NCBI RefSeq assembly: GCF_023955655.1
Contig: NZ_JAMXHT010000001.1
Span: forward strand, 248,001-312,000
Direction: 5' to 3'
Origin: Ralstonia soli
GTDB taxonomy: Bacteria; Pseudomonadota; Gammaproteobacteria; Burkholderiales; Burkholderiaceae
DNA: 64,000 nt
Of the stretch, positions 1 to 8,505 are shown in pieces. A model generated the notes under the pieces. It was not told the DNA's origin. It was given only the letters and a program-made list of their open reading frames with translations, and ran no database searches. The first letter of the stretch is position 1. Every line of letters begins with the position of its first letter. Made by a program: the position numbers and the translations under genes.

Positions 1-21
1 AGAAAAAATCCCCAACACCAG

Positions 22-1651
22 TGTCCAGGCTAAATCAGAATGTCCTATCTCCATCCAGATCAGAATGTCCGGTTAGTGCAGTGTGGTGTTCTTCTTTCTA
101 GGTGCCTTTCTGGGATGTTTCCGTAGGGCGGTCGAGCTGGCCTGCGGCGGCGTGGCATCAACAGGGCGGGGCGGTGGTGCCAGTTCCTCGATGGCGCGCC
201 GCAAGTCTTCTGAACTCAACTGTCGCTGTGACTTGGTGCCAGGCGCACGCAACTCAGGGTGCCGTGGTGGCTGGCCAATGAGGGTGCGTGACGGCCGGTC
301 GAGGTTGCGCCGATTATCACGCAGCGCTTGCACGCGTTGGGCAATCTCCAGTACGTGTCCGAGCCGCTTGTTCTCGACGATCGCCCCCTGATCGATCTCG
401 CAAAGGCGGTCATAGAGGACATAGGGCAGGGAGATGCCATCGGCCCACAGTTCGATGTGGCCGTCCGGGTACTCCGCCACCTCGACATAGTGGTGGACCA
501 GCGGACGGTGCTCGGGCTGATCGGTGATGAGGTACAGCGTACGATCGTATTGCAGGGTCAGTCGATTCGAGACCTTGCGCCATTCCCGCCAGGTAAAAAT
601 GCGTTCGAGATCCTCTTCAGGCTGTACCGGGCGATGCGCGTTGAAATCGCTGCGGGGAATCTTGGCAAAGCGCAAGTTGAAGTCCGCCAGGAAGACCGGC
701 GCAAAGGCATTGGCAGCCTCCAGCGTGCTGATATTGTGCAGGCGCAACTCCTTGACCAGGCGGTCCTGCAGCGTGCCGTTCATGCGTTCGACACGCCCTT
801 TGGCCTGGCTGGAATTGGCACAGATGCTCTCGATATTGAGTTCATAAAGCGCTCGGCCGAACTGGGTATAGTCGCGGCCCGCGGTGGCACCCCTGGCATT
901 GACCCGGAACACGCTGGACTTGTCGCTGTAGAAGGCCACAGGCTTGCCGTACCTTTCCAGATACGCACGGGTCGCGGCAAAGTAAGCAAACGTCGATTCG
1001 GTCGGCACGAACAAGAGCTGCATCAGGCGGCTCGTCGCGTCATCGACGTAGACCAATAGCGTACAGACCGGGGCGCGGTCTTCGAACCACGCGTGTTCGC
1101 TGCCATCGATCTGCACCAGTTCGCCCAGGCACGCCCGGCGGCTGCGAGGCTGATGGAGCTTCGGTGACCGCTGCTTCCTCGGCACCCAGAAGCCCGCATC
1201 GATCATGATCCGGCGTACCGTTTCCTTGGCCAGGTCGACGCCATGGCGCTCGCGTAGCTTCTCGCAGGCTAGCGTTGGGCCGTAATCGGCGTATTGAGCC
1301 TGGATCAGGGCGCGCGCCTGCGCTTCCAGCATGCGGGGCAGCTGTCTATGGCCAGGCTGGCCGCGCTGACGCGACAGCAGCCCCGTCGGGCCGTCTACAC
1401 GCCAGCGTTGGACCAACCGCCGGACTTGACGCGTCGTCAGATTCAGCCGCTCAGCCGCGCGCCATTGCGGCAAAAGACCTTCGGCGGCGGCTTGAATGAC
1501 CTTGAAGCGGTCAGCTTCGCGCAGACTCATGGTGATCAACCCTCGATCCTTCATGGTGCGCTCCAGTTCCTGCTCAGGCGCTACCAGTATAGGACTCGCT
1601 AGAGGACATTCTGATCTGGCTAAAAGCGGACATTCTAGTTTGGCCCCTACA
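22..1651 (-). mobile_element. ISNCY-type insertion sequence (IS1202-like), intact
   Basis: A complete insertion sequence of about 1,630 bp holding one transposase gene. The ends read TGT...ACA and form an imperfect 24-bp terminal inverted repeat (about 18 of 24 match). Each end carries a second internal copy of the motif AGAATGTCC: at 34-45 and 59-70 on the left, and at 1604-1615 and 1628-1639 (inverted) on the right, so both ends have an iterated transposase-binding look. The pentamer ACCAG occurs immediately outside both ends (17-21 and 1652-1656), as expected for a 5-bp target-site duplication. Intact ends plus duplication suggest a fairly recent insertion beside the defence locus. Confidence 0.85.
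73..1554 (-). CDS. ISNCY-family transposase
   Basis: Transposase that should cut and rejoin the ends of the surrounding insertion sequence. The N-terminus has a helix-turn-helix region (AAERLNLTTRQVRRLVQRW). It is followed by an rve-type DDE integrase core with first Asp in VQIDGSEHAWFED, second Asp in FYSDKSSVF, and Glu in the region SSQAKGRVERMNG. The C-terminus is basic (KHPRKAPRKK). The open frame extends upstream to 1659, but that extension translates the terminal repeat itself. A start at 1554 (GGAG upstream) or 1530 is more likely. No stop or frameshift is visible, so the enzyme looks functional. Family name is from recognition of the N-terminal and catalytic motifs. Confidence 0.85.
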   Translation of the reverse strand: MKDRGLITMSLREADRFKVIQAAAEGLLPQWRAAERLNLTTRQVRRLVQRWRVDGPTGLLSRQRGQPGHRQLPRMLEAQARALIQAQYADYGPTLACEKLRERHGVDLAKETVRRIMIDAGFWVPRKQRSPKLHQPRSRRACLGELVQIDGSEHAWFEDRAPVCTLLVYVDDATSRLMQLLFVPTESTFAYFAATRAYLERYGKPVAFYSDKSSVFRVNARGATAGRDYTQFGRALYELNIESICANSSQAKGRVERMNGTLQDRLVKELRLHNISTLEAANAFAPVFLADFNLRFAKIPRSDFNAHRPVQPEEDLERIFTWREWRKVSNRLTLQYDRTLYLITDQPEHRPLVHHYVEVAEYPDGHIELWADGISLPYVLYDRLCEIDQGAIVENKRLGHVLEIAQRVQALRDNRRNLDRPSRTLIGQPPRHPELRAPGTKSQRQLSSEDLRRAIEELAPPPRPVDATPPQASSTALRKHPRKAPRKKNTTLH

Positions 1652-1874
1652 ACCAGCATAACGCCTAATGTATATTATGTTAAATATTGGCGATGCATTC
1701 GGACCCGGTTACATCTGGATGTCGTTCATTGGCGGACGCAAGCAATTTTGTTCACTTTCGCGAAGACGCATTCGCTAGCCGTCCACCGTCGAATGGTTGA
1801 CTGTGTGATTTTCAATCAGCCCAGAACGCGAAGTGTCTGACAGACCGTTTCCGCTCGCCGTCTGGATGAACGGG

Positions 1875-2498
1875 TTACCAGTAATATTCGCCGTCGTTAC
1901 GTTGACCATCGATCCATATGTCTCCGAGGTCAAGCTCGTAATATGAATAGGCTGGTTCGCCTCGCTTGCCGGCGACTTCGAGAATAGTTTGCCCCGATAG
2001 CCACGCATCCATGCCGGCGTCGTATGCGGCTGGTCCGATGTGGCACCGATTGCCTACTCCAGCGGCAATAATCCGCGCAGCGTAATTGGTGGCTGGCCCG
2101 ATGCAGAACGGAATCTCGCCCAGCGCCTTCGTCGTAATGGTCGAGTTATCCAGAACGCCATATTCGACGCCAATCTTTAGCGATGGCGGCGCCGGAATAC
2201 TGGTAATGTAGTCCGTGTCCGCTAGGTAGCTGCACATCTTGTTGAGATCCTTCGCGATGCCTGCGCAAGCCAAGAAGGTACTTTCAGCGTCAGGCAGAAT
2301 TGCGAAGATCGCATCGCCATTGACTCCGATCACACTGCCACCTTCTCTCTCTACCACGGCAATCGGACCCACCAAGATGTCTCTCACGAACTGTGCGACT
2401 CCAGCACCAAGTTCGTTTTGCGCGACCAATGCAGTGAAGCTGTTGACGTCGACGATCATGGAGAACGCCGGGAATTTCAGATGCTGTGGAATCTCCAT
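1875..2498 (-). CDS. pycC: Single-domain class III nucleotidyl cyclase, Pycsar PycC-like
   Basis: Predicted cytosolic cyclase of 207 aa that makes a cyclic mononucleotide; PycC proteins make cCMP or cUMP on phage infection. It is a lone class III cyclase domain. Visible catalytic residues are the two metal-binding aspartates, Asp17 (MIVDVNSF) and Asp62 (GVNGDAIFAI), and the transition-state pair Asn138/Arg142 (ATNYAAR), so a homodimer could form two complete sites. Size and lack of sensor or membrane domains match PycC rather than ordinary adenylate cyclases. The adjacent upstream gene encodes the matching cNMP-TIR effector. The ATG at 2498 has only a weak ribosome site, and the 226 bp upstream may hold its own promoter. 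Nucleotide specificity cannot be read with certainty here. Confidence 0.8.
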   Translation of the reverse strand: MEIPQHLKFPAFSMIVDVNSFTALVAQNELGAGVAQFVRDILVGPIAVVEREGGSVIGVNGDAIFAILPDAESTFLACAGIAKDLNKMCSYLADTDYITSIPAPPSLKIGVEYGVLDNSTITTKALGEIPFCIGPATNYAARIIAAGVGNRCHIGPAAYDAGMDAWLSGQTILEVAGKRGEPAYSYYELDLGDIWIDGQRNDGEYYW

Positions 2499-2724
2499 TT
2501 CGTGTCCGGATTCTTGATCTGCGCTTATCGTTGCTGGATCGGCAGGACGGCTACCAATTCCCCAACTGAGTCACCAGGGAGTCGTCAGTGGATTCGCATG
2601 ATGCCGACAACGGTCGCCGCGGTGGCTATGGCATGAATTCGCCGAGGGTTCGGGGGGCGCCCCAACCTTGACTACTGACCAAAGCACAACGCGCCGCCCT
2701 CCCTATCCGCCAAAGGCTGCTGTG

Positions 2725-3654
2725 TTAACGCAGATCTCGGCAACCCAACTGACTGATCTTAGTCTCCAGCTCGTAGATGGGTGCGCTGAGCGCTTGGGTA
2801 GCAACTTCGCCATGCTTTCCGCTGGGCGGCGAATACATGATAGGTGTCATGCCTTTGAAGTCCGACGGCATCTTCAATTCTTCGTCCATCTTGGGAACCA
2901 GTAAGAACGTGCGTTTGCGACCCAGCCGCGACATGAAGAAACCGAGTTCGAAGATGACGTTATCGCGGGGGGCTGCAGTCTGGTGCTTCCTTGACCGGAC
3001 TATGTCATCGGGATGGGCAATGGCTACCCCGAAATCGGCTCGATCCACCTCGGTCTCCAGCGCCTCCAGCGGATACGCTCCAGGGGGGAAAATGTCGTCG
3101 TCCGACCAAAGAATCGAATCGGCGTCGGCATATCTCAGCCCATGCCGAATTGCCTTGGCGACGTCCAAGCTTTCCTTGGAGCTGATGAAAAACACTCGCG
3201 GCCTATCGTTCGGCGAGCGAATAAGAGTGTTCCGCTGCAGAATACGATTCGCTAGTTCAGCGGCAATGAGTTTATACACCGCAGGGTGCGCGTTCGCGAC
3301 TTGATCAAGAGTGTCTGGTGAAACCTTCAACGTTACGGTCGGCTCAAGTGCAGTGACCGTTGCGCTTCGAACGACGGAAGGGTTTACTGCCGACATTTCG
3401 CCTACCGTGAGGTTGCGTTCGCGCGGGTACAGGAAATTGCCCTTAACAGAGATGCCGACCTTTCCCATTAACAGGAAAAACATTTCACGATCGGCCTCGC
3501 CCTCCTTGATCAACACTTCACCGGCAGAATGCTCCGTCAATTGACCGGCATCAGCCAGCGCCGCGGCAACTTCATGGTTTCCTTGGATTATGGTCTGCGC
3601 AAGCATTGCCTGCACGAGCGCGGCGCGATCCTTGAAGCGGTCGATCAAATTCAT
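2725..3654 (-). CDS. pycTIR: Cyclic-nucleotide-binding TIR effector, PycTIR-like
   Basis: Predicted Pycsar effector of 309 aa. Residues about 25-145 form a cyclic-nucleotide-binding fold with a phosphate-binding-cassette-like stretch (VGEMSAVNPSVVRSATVTA, Arg96). Residues about 152-275 are a TIR-like domain of the CAP12/Pycsar type (VFFISSKESLDVAKAI ... RDNVIFELGFFMSRLGRKR), where Glu236 is the likely NADase residue. In known Pycsar systems cCMP or cUMP binding switches on the TIR domain, which depletes NAD+ and stops the infected cell. The start at 3654 is chosen for the AAGGA site 8-9 bases upstream; the frame stays open to 3762 without a better signal. The gene lies 186 bp downstream of the JAMM gene and 226 bp upstream of pycC on the same strand. 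Confidence 0.85.
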   Translation of the reverse strand: MNLIDRFKDRAALVQAMLAQTIIQGNHEVAAALADAGQLTEHSAGEVLIKEGEADREMFFLLMGKVGISVKGNFLYPRERNLTVGEMSAVNPSVVRSATVTALEPTVTLKVSPDTLDQVANAHPAVYKLIAAELANRILQRNTLIRSPNDRPRVFFISSKESLDVAKAIRHGLRYADADSILWSDDDIFPPGAYPLEALETEVDRADFGVAIAHPDDIVRSRKHQTAAPRDNVIFELGFFMSRLGRKRTFLLVPKMDEELKMPSDFKGMTPIMYSPPSGKHGEVATQALSAPIYELETKISQLGCRDLR

Positions 3655-3840
3655 TGTGTATCCTTCACGTTGAGTCGTTGCAGAAAATTGGTCGATTCGC
3701 CATAGAGCAGAAGGTATGAGCCTTCGTCGCCAGCACAACGAAAGTGACGTCATCAGCCGCAATCCATGCCAAGCTCTACCCTGGTATCCATTGCGCCATT
3801 GTGATGAGCCACTCTGTTGCGGTGGACATTCCGTTCTGCA

Positions 3841-4440
3841 CTATTGGCAAGTTCGTGGTTTCAGAGAGGCCTTACGCTTGGAAGGTCGAGAACCACCACC
3901 GTCCGCACGCATGGCAAGACGCTTGCGCAGCGATAACCGAGGAGAAGCGGTCACCTCGGTAAGCGCGTCGTTTAGCTCAGGCATAACCAGTGGCACGCGC
4001 ATCGGTGCAAGACCATGTGCGAAAGCGTGCGCTGATGCTTCAAGCTTGCAGGTGCTCGATCGCTTGACGATCAGCAGCACAAGGAAGTTTGCCACTTGGT
4101 CCGGCGCTTCCAGCAGCGAATGCATTGTGAGAACGTCCCTAGGACTGGGCAGTGCCGGAAAGCTTGGGTGCGAATGCCATTCACCGAGATAGTTGAATCG
4201 CTCGTACTGGTGTCCGGTCAGATCGTGGAATCGACGCATGAAGCGTTTGTGGAGGCTGGCGTCTCTCGCGAACGCCGCGAAGGAGCCGCCCTTACGCTGG
4301 ACAGACAAGTCAACAATGCGAAAGACGCGCTCGGCAACGCGCTCGGTCGCCAGGACGCCACCGATCTCATTGGCCCCTGCGCGCCGAAGCTCGCGCAGTA
4401 GCTTCGCGGCGCATTCCGGCGCCAGTTGAACTTCAATCAT
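3841..4440 (-). CDS. JAMM/JAB-family isopeptidase, Cap3-like
   Basis: Predicted zinc isopeptidase of 199 aa that would reverse ubiquitin-like conjugates made by the E2-E1 protein. The JAMM signature is complete: Glu25 in NEIGGVL, then GEWHSHPSFPALPSPRD with His89, His91, Ser99 and Asp102. The tail is basic, with many Lys and Arg. The start codon overlaps the stop of the E2-E1 gene as ATGA, so translation is coupled. In type II CBASS the equivalent Cap3 cleaves the Cap2-made bond between the immune nucleotidyltransferase and its target. The same role acting on a cyclase is inferred here from gene order. Confidence 0.85.
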   Translation of the reverse strand: MIEVQLAPECAAKLLRELRRAGANEIGGVLATERVAERVFRIVDLSVQRKGGSFAAFARDASLHKRFMRRFHDLTGHQYERFNYLGEWHSHPSFPALPSPRDVLTMHSLLEAPDQVANFLVLLIVKRSSTCKLEASAHAFAHGLAPMRVPLVMPELNDALTEVTASPRLSLRKRLAMRADGGGSRPSKRKASLKPRTCQ

Positions 4441-6173
4441 TGGCCTGCACCTCGCGTTGCCGCGATCATGACTTCCACTAGCGCTTTACTAGCCTCGGCC
4501 CGCACGTCGTGGTCGACTTCAGCGGCCTGCAACCACGGGCCCGAACCGAGATCGATCGGCCAGGTATCGAACGGCCTCTCGAAAATCCACTCCTTGCGCA
4601 GCGCAATCATATACGCCGAGCACTCGAACTCTGAGTTGTCGCTTCCAATGGCGGTATCGATGAGCAGGCGAGCGAAATGTGCGGCGATGGCCGATACGTC
4701 CGCATCGTCGGCAACCATCGGCAGGCCGTCCTTTGTCTGCGAAGCATAGTCATTCGCTGGCTGCGGCGGATCGGGGAAACCCGGCTGTGCACACCACTGG
4801 TCGATCATCGCACGAGCGTCGAACGGGTTCGGATCCAGCCCGGGGCGTGCCCGCGCGATCAGGCCACCATAGCCGCCCGCAAAGACGCGTGCCCAGCACA
4901 TCGTCTTTTGGTTGAGCTTGGCTGCTGCCGCAGCATAGTTAAAGACGTCGTGGTCGCCCGTGGCGTCCACGATGACATCCGCTTCAGCAATCTCACGTAC
5001 CAACGCGTCGTCCTTGCTACCGGCTTCTTGGCCGCCCAGCAGGAAGTTGTGCACCTTAACACTGACGCCGGCAGCCACACGCTTCAGGCGCTGGGCGACG
5101 GCATGTGCCTTCGATGCACCAGCTTGTTTGGCGTCGAGATCGTTGCGCACAAGGTTCTCGAGCTTTAGGATGTCAGCGTCGATCAGGATGAACTTTCGCG
5201 CGCCACTACGCGCCAAGGTCGTGGCTACCTTGGAGCCGAGGGAGCCACATCCCAGTATGGCGAACGTCTTGTCCGCCAGGCTAGCGTTGCTGGGAGGAAG
5301 GCGGTCGTCCGAGTCAGGAGGAACAAGTGCAAACTCGTACGGCTTCTCGTCGCCAGACCGGAGGTAGAAGGCACGCACCCACATCGGTGTCACTAGCATA
5401 AGGCACCGAGCTTCGTTCTTGGCGATGGGCTCCGCGACGAACATGCTCCAGAAGACGCTACTGCTCGCATCATCCTTGAGAAAGATTTCGACGGCGTCAA
5501 GACGCGGATCGTCGGCAGCTATGGCCATGGCCAAGCCCTCCAGGCCCGCGTCCTCGACGAGCGCCGTGGGCACTGTCGGATCGACCCACTGCGTGCCGTC
5601 TTGGTCGGTGACATTGGTGAGCGTGACCATCATGCTCAGGGGGCCCCAGCACCGGTGCAATTTGATAGGTTGGCTTCCGGTCACGGTTGCGAGCTTGGCT
5701 TGGCAGGCAACAGTCATATTCATCCGACACCAGCTTCCGCGAATTTCCTGACCCTGCGTCACGTTGTGCGCCGACGGTAGTGCCCAACCCGACGTGTGCG
5801 TGATCCCCAGGTCGGCGCCCATGAGAGTCAATGCGCTGCGCAGCATGACTGCGCCGCTCAGATCCGGGTGCCAGTTGTCCGGGCGGTACTCAAGGCAGAG
5901 ATCCCCACTCTTTAGATACTGGTGAGCACCCCAGTCCGCGATCTCACCAATGGGGCGCACAACCGGTGGCGAGTTCGGGAAAATCAGTGGGTAGATCATG
6001 GTGACCGAGCGAACCTTGTCGGCGATCCGCAGATCGACATCCACCTTTATGGCAAGGTTGGGCCCTGATACAGCCCAACGGGCGTTCTCCACGCCAATCC
6101 CTTCCGCGAGCAGTTGATCGACCGCGGCCCGCTCGGCCAGAAAACGCGCCGGGTCGTTGATGAACCACCACAT
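4437..6173 (-). CDS. E2-E1 fusion ubiquitin-transfer-like protein, Cap2-like
   Basis: Predicted conjugating enzyme of 578 aa with the domain order of CBASS Cap2. Residues about 1-135 are an E2/UBC-like domain with candidate catalytic Cys93 (KSGDLCLEYRPDNWHPDLSG). After a variable middle region, residues about 303-460 are a ThiF/E1 adenylation domain: nucleotide-binding loop ILGCGSLGSK, acidic IDAD at 331-334, and LENLVRND. Cys426 or Cys461 could be the E1 thioester cysteine. In type II CBASS this protein activates the C-terminus of the cGAS-like enzyme and joins it to a target. The partner here is probably the tandem cyclase just upstream, whose TGA overlaps this ATG (TGATG). That the substrate is a class III cyclase is inference. 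Confidence 0.85.
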   Translation of the reverse strand: MWWFINDPARFLAERAAVDQLLAEGIGVENARWAVSGPNLAIKVDVDLRIADKVRSVTMIYPLIFPNSPPVVRPIGEIADWGAHQYLKSGDLCLEYRPDNWHPDLSGAVMLRSALTLMGADLGITHTSGWALPSAHNVTQGQEIRGSWCRMNMTVACQAKLATVTGSQPIKLHRCWGPLSMMVTLTNVTDQDGTQWVDPTVPTALVEDAGLEGLAMAIAADDPRLDAVEIFLKDDASSSVFWSMFVAEPIAKNEARCLMLVTPMWVRAFYLRSGDEKPYEFALVPPDSDDRLPPSNASLADKTFAILGCGSLGSKVATTLARSGARKFILIDADILKLENLVRNDLDAKQAGASKAHAVAQRLKRVAAGVSVKVHNFLLGGQEAGSKDDALVREIAEADVIVDATGDHDVFNYAAAAAKLNQKTMCWARVFAGGYGGLIARARPGLDPNPFDARAMIDQWCAQPGFPDPPQPANDYASQTKDGLPMVADDADVSAIAAHFARLLIDTAIGSDNSEFECSAYMIALRKEWIFERPFDTWPIDLGSGPWLQAAEVDHDVRAEASKALVEVMIAATRGAGQ

Positions 6174-7765
6174 CAGGCGAATCCCGCCGGAACCTTGTTC
6201 GGATTCGTGGGCCCCGCAGCCTGCGCCGGTAGCGTGAACGCTGCAGCGGCAGATACTGGTGCTCGACCGAGTCGATTCGGCTGGGTCGACGGCAACGTGG
6301 CGGTACGCGCCAACGCCGAGGTTGACTTCTGGCTAGTGGTTTTACCGGCGAGCGCGTCAGTAGCTTCGTCGTAGTCAAAATCTGCTCGGATCCGGCTGTC
6401 ACCGAACATCGTACGGAACGCCTCAGGCGCAAACTTGTATGCGGTCGGGCCTATCGCGGTCTCATTGCTTTTGCAACGACGCTGCTCATCTTCAGAACGC
6501 AAAACGGCGCGACTGATGCAGCATCGAATCCGCTCACCCTTGTAGCCCAACCGGGTGATTGCCGTCGGGCCGTGCTCCAAACCGATCTGGATGCCGAGGT
6601 CGCCGGTGTCGATGCCTTCTTCCTCCAGGATGGTAATTGCCTCCTCGAAGCTGCTGCGCATAGCAGCCGCGCACAGCATGGCGTTTTTGGCCGTCTCAGC
6701 GTCGTCGGTGGTCTGGGACGTCCCTTCGATTAGCACACCGTGAACGCAGTCACCGATGAATCGGATCTTGCGGCCGGCGAAGTCGGCGTGCAGAACGGCG
6801 TCGAGTTCGGCTCGCAGCACATGCAGCACCCGCACGACATCCTTGGCCGAGTCGTCGTCATCGATCCTGTCCGACACGTAGGCGGTAAAGCCGTCGATGT
6901 CAGCGTAGATCGACGTCGACTCCTGGCGTCGCGAGTTGCCTGGGGTCAGTGTTTCCAGGTCGAGGTCGGCGAACGGAGGCGTGTGCCGCGTGAACTCGAA
7001 CGAGCCGAGCGGCTGGTTGGCGAGGCCTTCTTCCCAGTCCTCGACCACATCATCAGCAGTGACTTTGAGATCCGCGACATCCTCGGACTGCTCGATCTGC
7101 GCCTCGGTCAACGCCGTTTTGTCTTCTTCCTTGACCGTGCTCCAACCCACGACCGCGCGCGCGGTGTTGGTCATGTAGATGCCGGTATCGGCCCCTCCAC
7201 CCGAGCGCTTGGCCGCCAAGTTGGCCGGCTCACCCAGAAAAAGCGGCTCGCGGTTACCGCGACGCCCGTTGTTGACAGCTAGCGCCTTGCCGGAGTCAAT
7301 GCCGGCCCGCACCTTGGCCGCCGGCAGAGGATCATCGCTGTCTTCTCCCGTGCGCGCGAGTACATCAATGATCAGTTGCGCAGTCGCGACCGCCTTATGG
7401 ATTCGGCCAGTCTCGTCGTTGTACGGTTTGGCGAAGACAGCGTGGAGCCGCTGGTTGTGGAAGTCGACTTGAATCGCGTCAACGTCCTTCAGAATGTCGC
7501 GCACTGCCCGGTAGTGCCGGTCCAGGAATCGCAGCGTGCGGCTGTGCGCCCGCACGCCTTCGAAGTCAGTGATCCCGAGCATCTCATCGATGTTGAGAAT
7601 ATCGACATACAAGTGCACGCCGTCTATGCGATAGGCGATGCCGTTGCCGAGCCCTGTCAGATTGGTGTCCCGGAGGTATTCCTTAATCTCGACTTTCCCG
7701 ACTTGGTTAACCCAGCCGCGGATGCGCTCCTGGGCGCGATCCATCTTCCAGTTTCTGGTTGCCAT
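6173..7765 (-). CDS. Tandem-domain class III nucleotidyl cyclase
   Basis: First gene of the defence operon, 530 aa, cytosolic, with two cyclase homology domains. Domain 1 (about 48-210) keeps the first aspartate (Asp55 in YVDILNID) and an Asn-containing ANLAAK motif (Asn182, Arg replaced by Lys186), but has Gln-Arg (105-106) in place of the second metal aspartate. Domain 2 (about 283-445) has both aspartates (Asp289 in YADIDGFTAY, Asp339 in FIGDC) but lacks the usual Asn-x3-Arg motif. The two halves are therefore complementary and could build one active site in cis, like the C1/C2 pair of animal adenylate cyclases. The last ~55 residues are Ala/Pro/Thr/Ser-rich and probably disordered, ending in Gly-Phe-Ala. 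A GGGGGAT ribosome site precedes the ATG. Product nucleotide unknown. Confidence 0.8.
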   Translation of the reverse strand: MATRNWKMDRAQERIRGWVNQVGKVEIKEYLRDTNLTGLGNGIAYRIDGVHLYVDILNIDEMLGITDFEGVRAHSRTLRFLDRHYRAVRDILKDVDAIQVDFHNQRLHAVFAKPYNDETGRIHKAVATAQLIIDVLARTGEDSDDPLPAAKVRAGIDSGKALAVNNGRRGNREPLFLGEPANLAAKRSGGGADTGIYMTNTARAVVGWSTVKEEDKTALTEAQIEQSEDVADLKVTADDVVEDWEEGLANQPLGSFEFTRHTPPFADLDLETLTPGNSRRQESTSIYADIDGFTAYVSDRIDDDDSAKDVVRVLHVLRAELDAVLHADFAGRKIRFIGDCVHGVLIEGTSQTTDDAETAKNAMLCAAAMRSSFEEAITILEEEGIDTGDLGIQIGLEHGPTAITRLGYKGERIRCCISRAVLRSEDEQRRCKSNETAIGPTAYKFAPEAFRTMFGDSRIRADFDYDEATDALAGKTTSQKSTSALARTATLPSTQPNRLGRAPVSAAAAFTLPAQAAGPTNPNKVPAGFA

Positions 7766-8505
7766 ATAGTTTTATCCCCCATGAATTGGCCGCCCTGACT
7801 CAATCACGGAGGCCAGAGCGCGCTGCTACGACATGCGCGAATGCAAATAATCGACGAACCTTTGGCCGGAATTCTTCCTCTGTTCAACTGGCCGATATAT
7901 TTAATGCGAAAGTCTGAGGCTCGCTTGGCCCTTCATGTAGGCTGGCGAGCGTTCAAGGTAACGAATGCACGGACAATTTTCAGCAATGCTGCTTATCTAT
8001 AGGCCACATCTTTCAATTCAATAGGGGCGCATTACTAGTGTAAACCCTATATAAGCTACGCTGGTTGCACGAAGTTCGCCAACCAACGCAGCGTGAATGA
8101 CCGCTAACGGGAAAGCTGAGTGGGTCTTGCTAGGTCAATATCAGGACCTTCCTGACAATTTTCTCAGCGCACCAGTGTCAACGACCGTTTGATATCCCAT
8201 TTGGGTCGACAGCGGAGCGCCCGCCGAACGACTGTTATGGCCAGAGACAAGTTAACAGATGAAGGCTCGATATGGCCGCTCCACTCTGATACCTGCCGTT
8301 GGAACCGAGACGACCCGATTGTCGGCAGTGGGCCGAACTGAGACCGCCGACCCTGATGTCAAATCGTGTTGCCGATTTGCGTGACTCTTGCATTGCAGCA
8401 TGCAGTGAGGGCATCGACCAGCAAATGCGGATAGCTGTACACGCGGCACGGGACAATCTCGCGAAATAAAACCGGATTCCCCCCTAATGGCGTATTCATC
8501 TTCTG
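7766..8505. other. Long intergenic region upstream of the defence operon
   Basis: About 740 bp without a convincing gene. It is visibly richer in A+T than the flanking coding sequence and must contain the minus-strand promoter of the cyclase operon. An AT-rich stretch near 7,888-7,905 (ATATATTTAATGC on plus) is a possible core promoter on minus, but no clear -35/-10 pair stands out. Its right end leads into the structured plus-strand element at 8,506-8,625. Confidence 0.6.

Noticed and set aside
1875-7765. Ordinary type II CBASS
   Set aside because: No cGAS/DncV-like nucleotidyltransferase motif is present; both nucleotide-making enzymes are class III cyclases and the effector is of Pycsar type.
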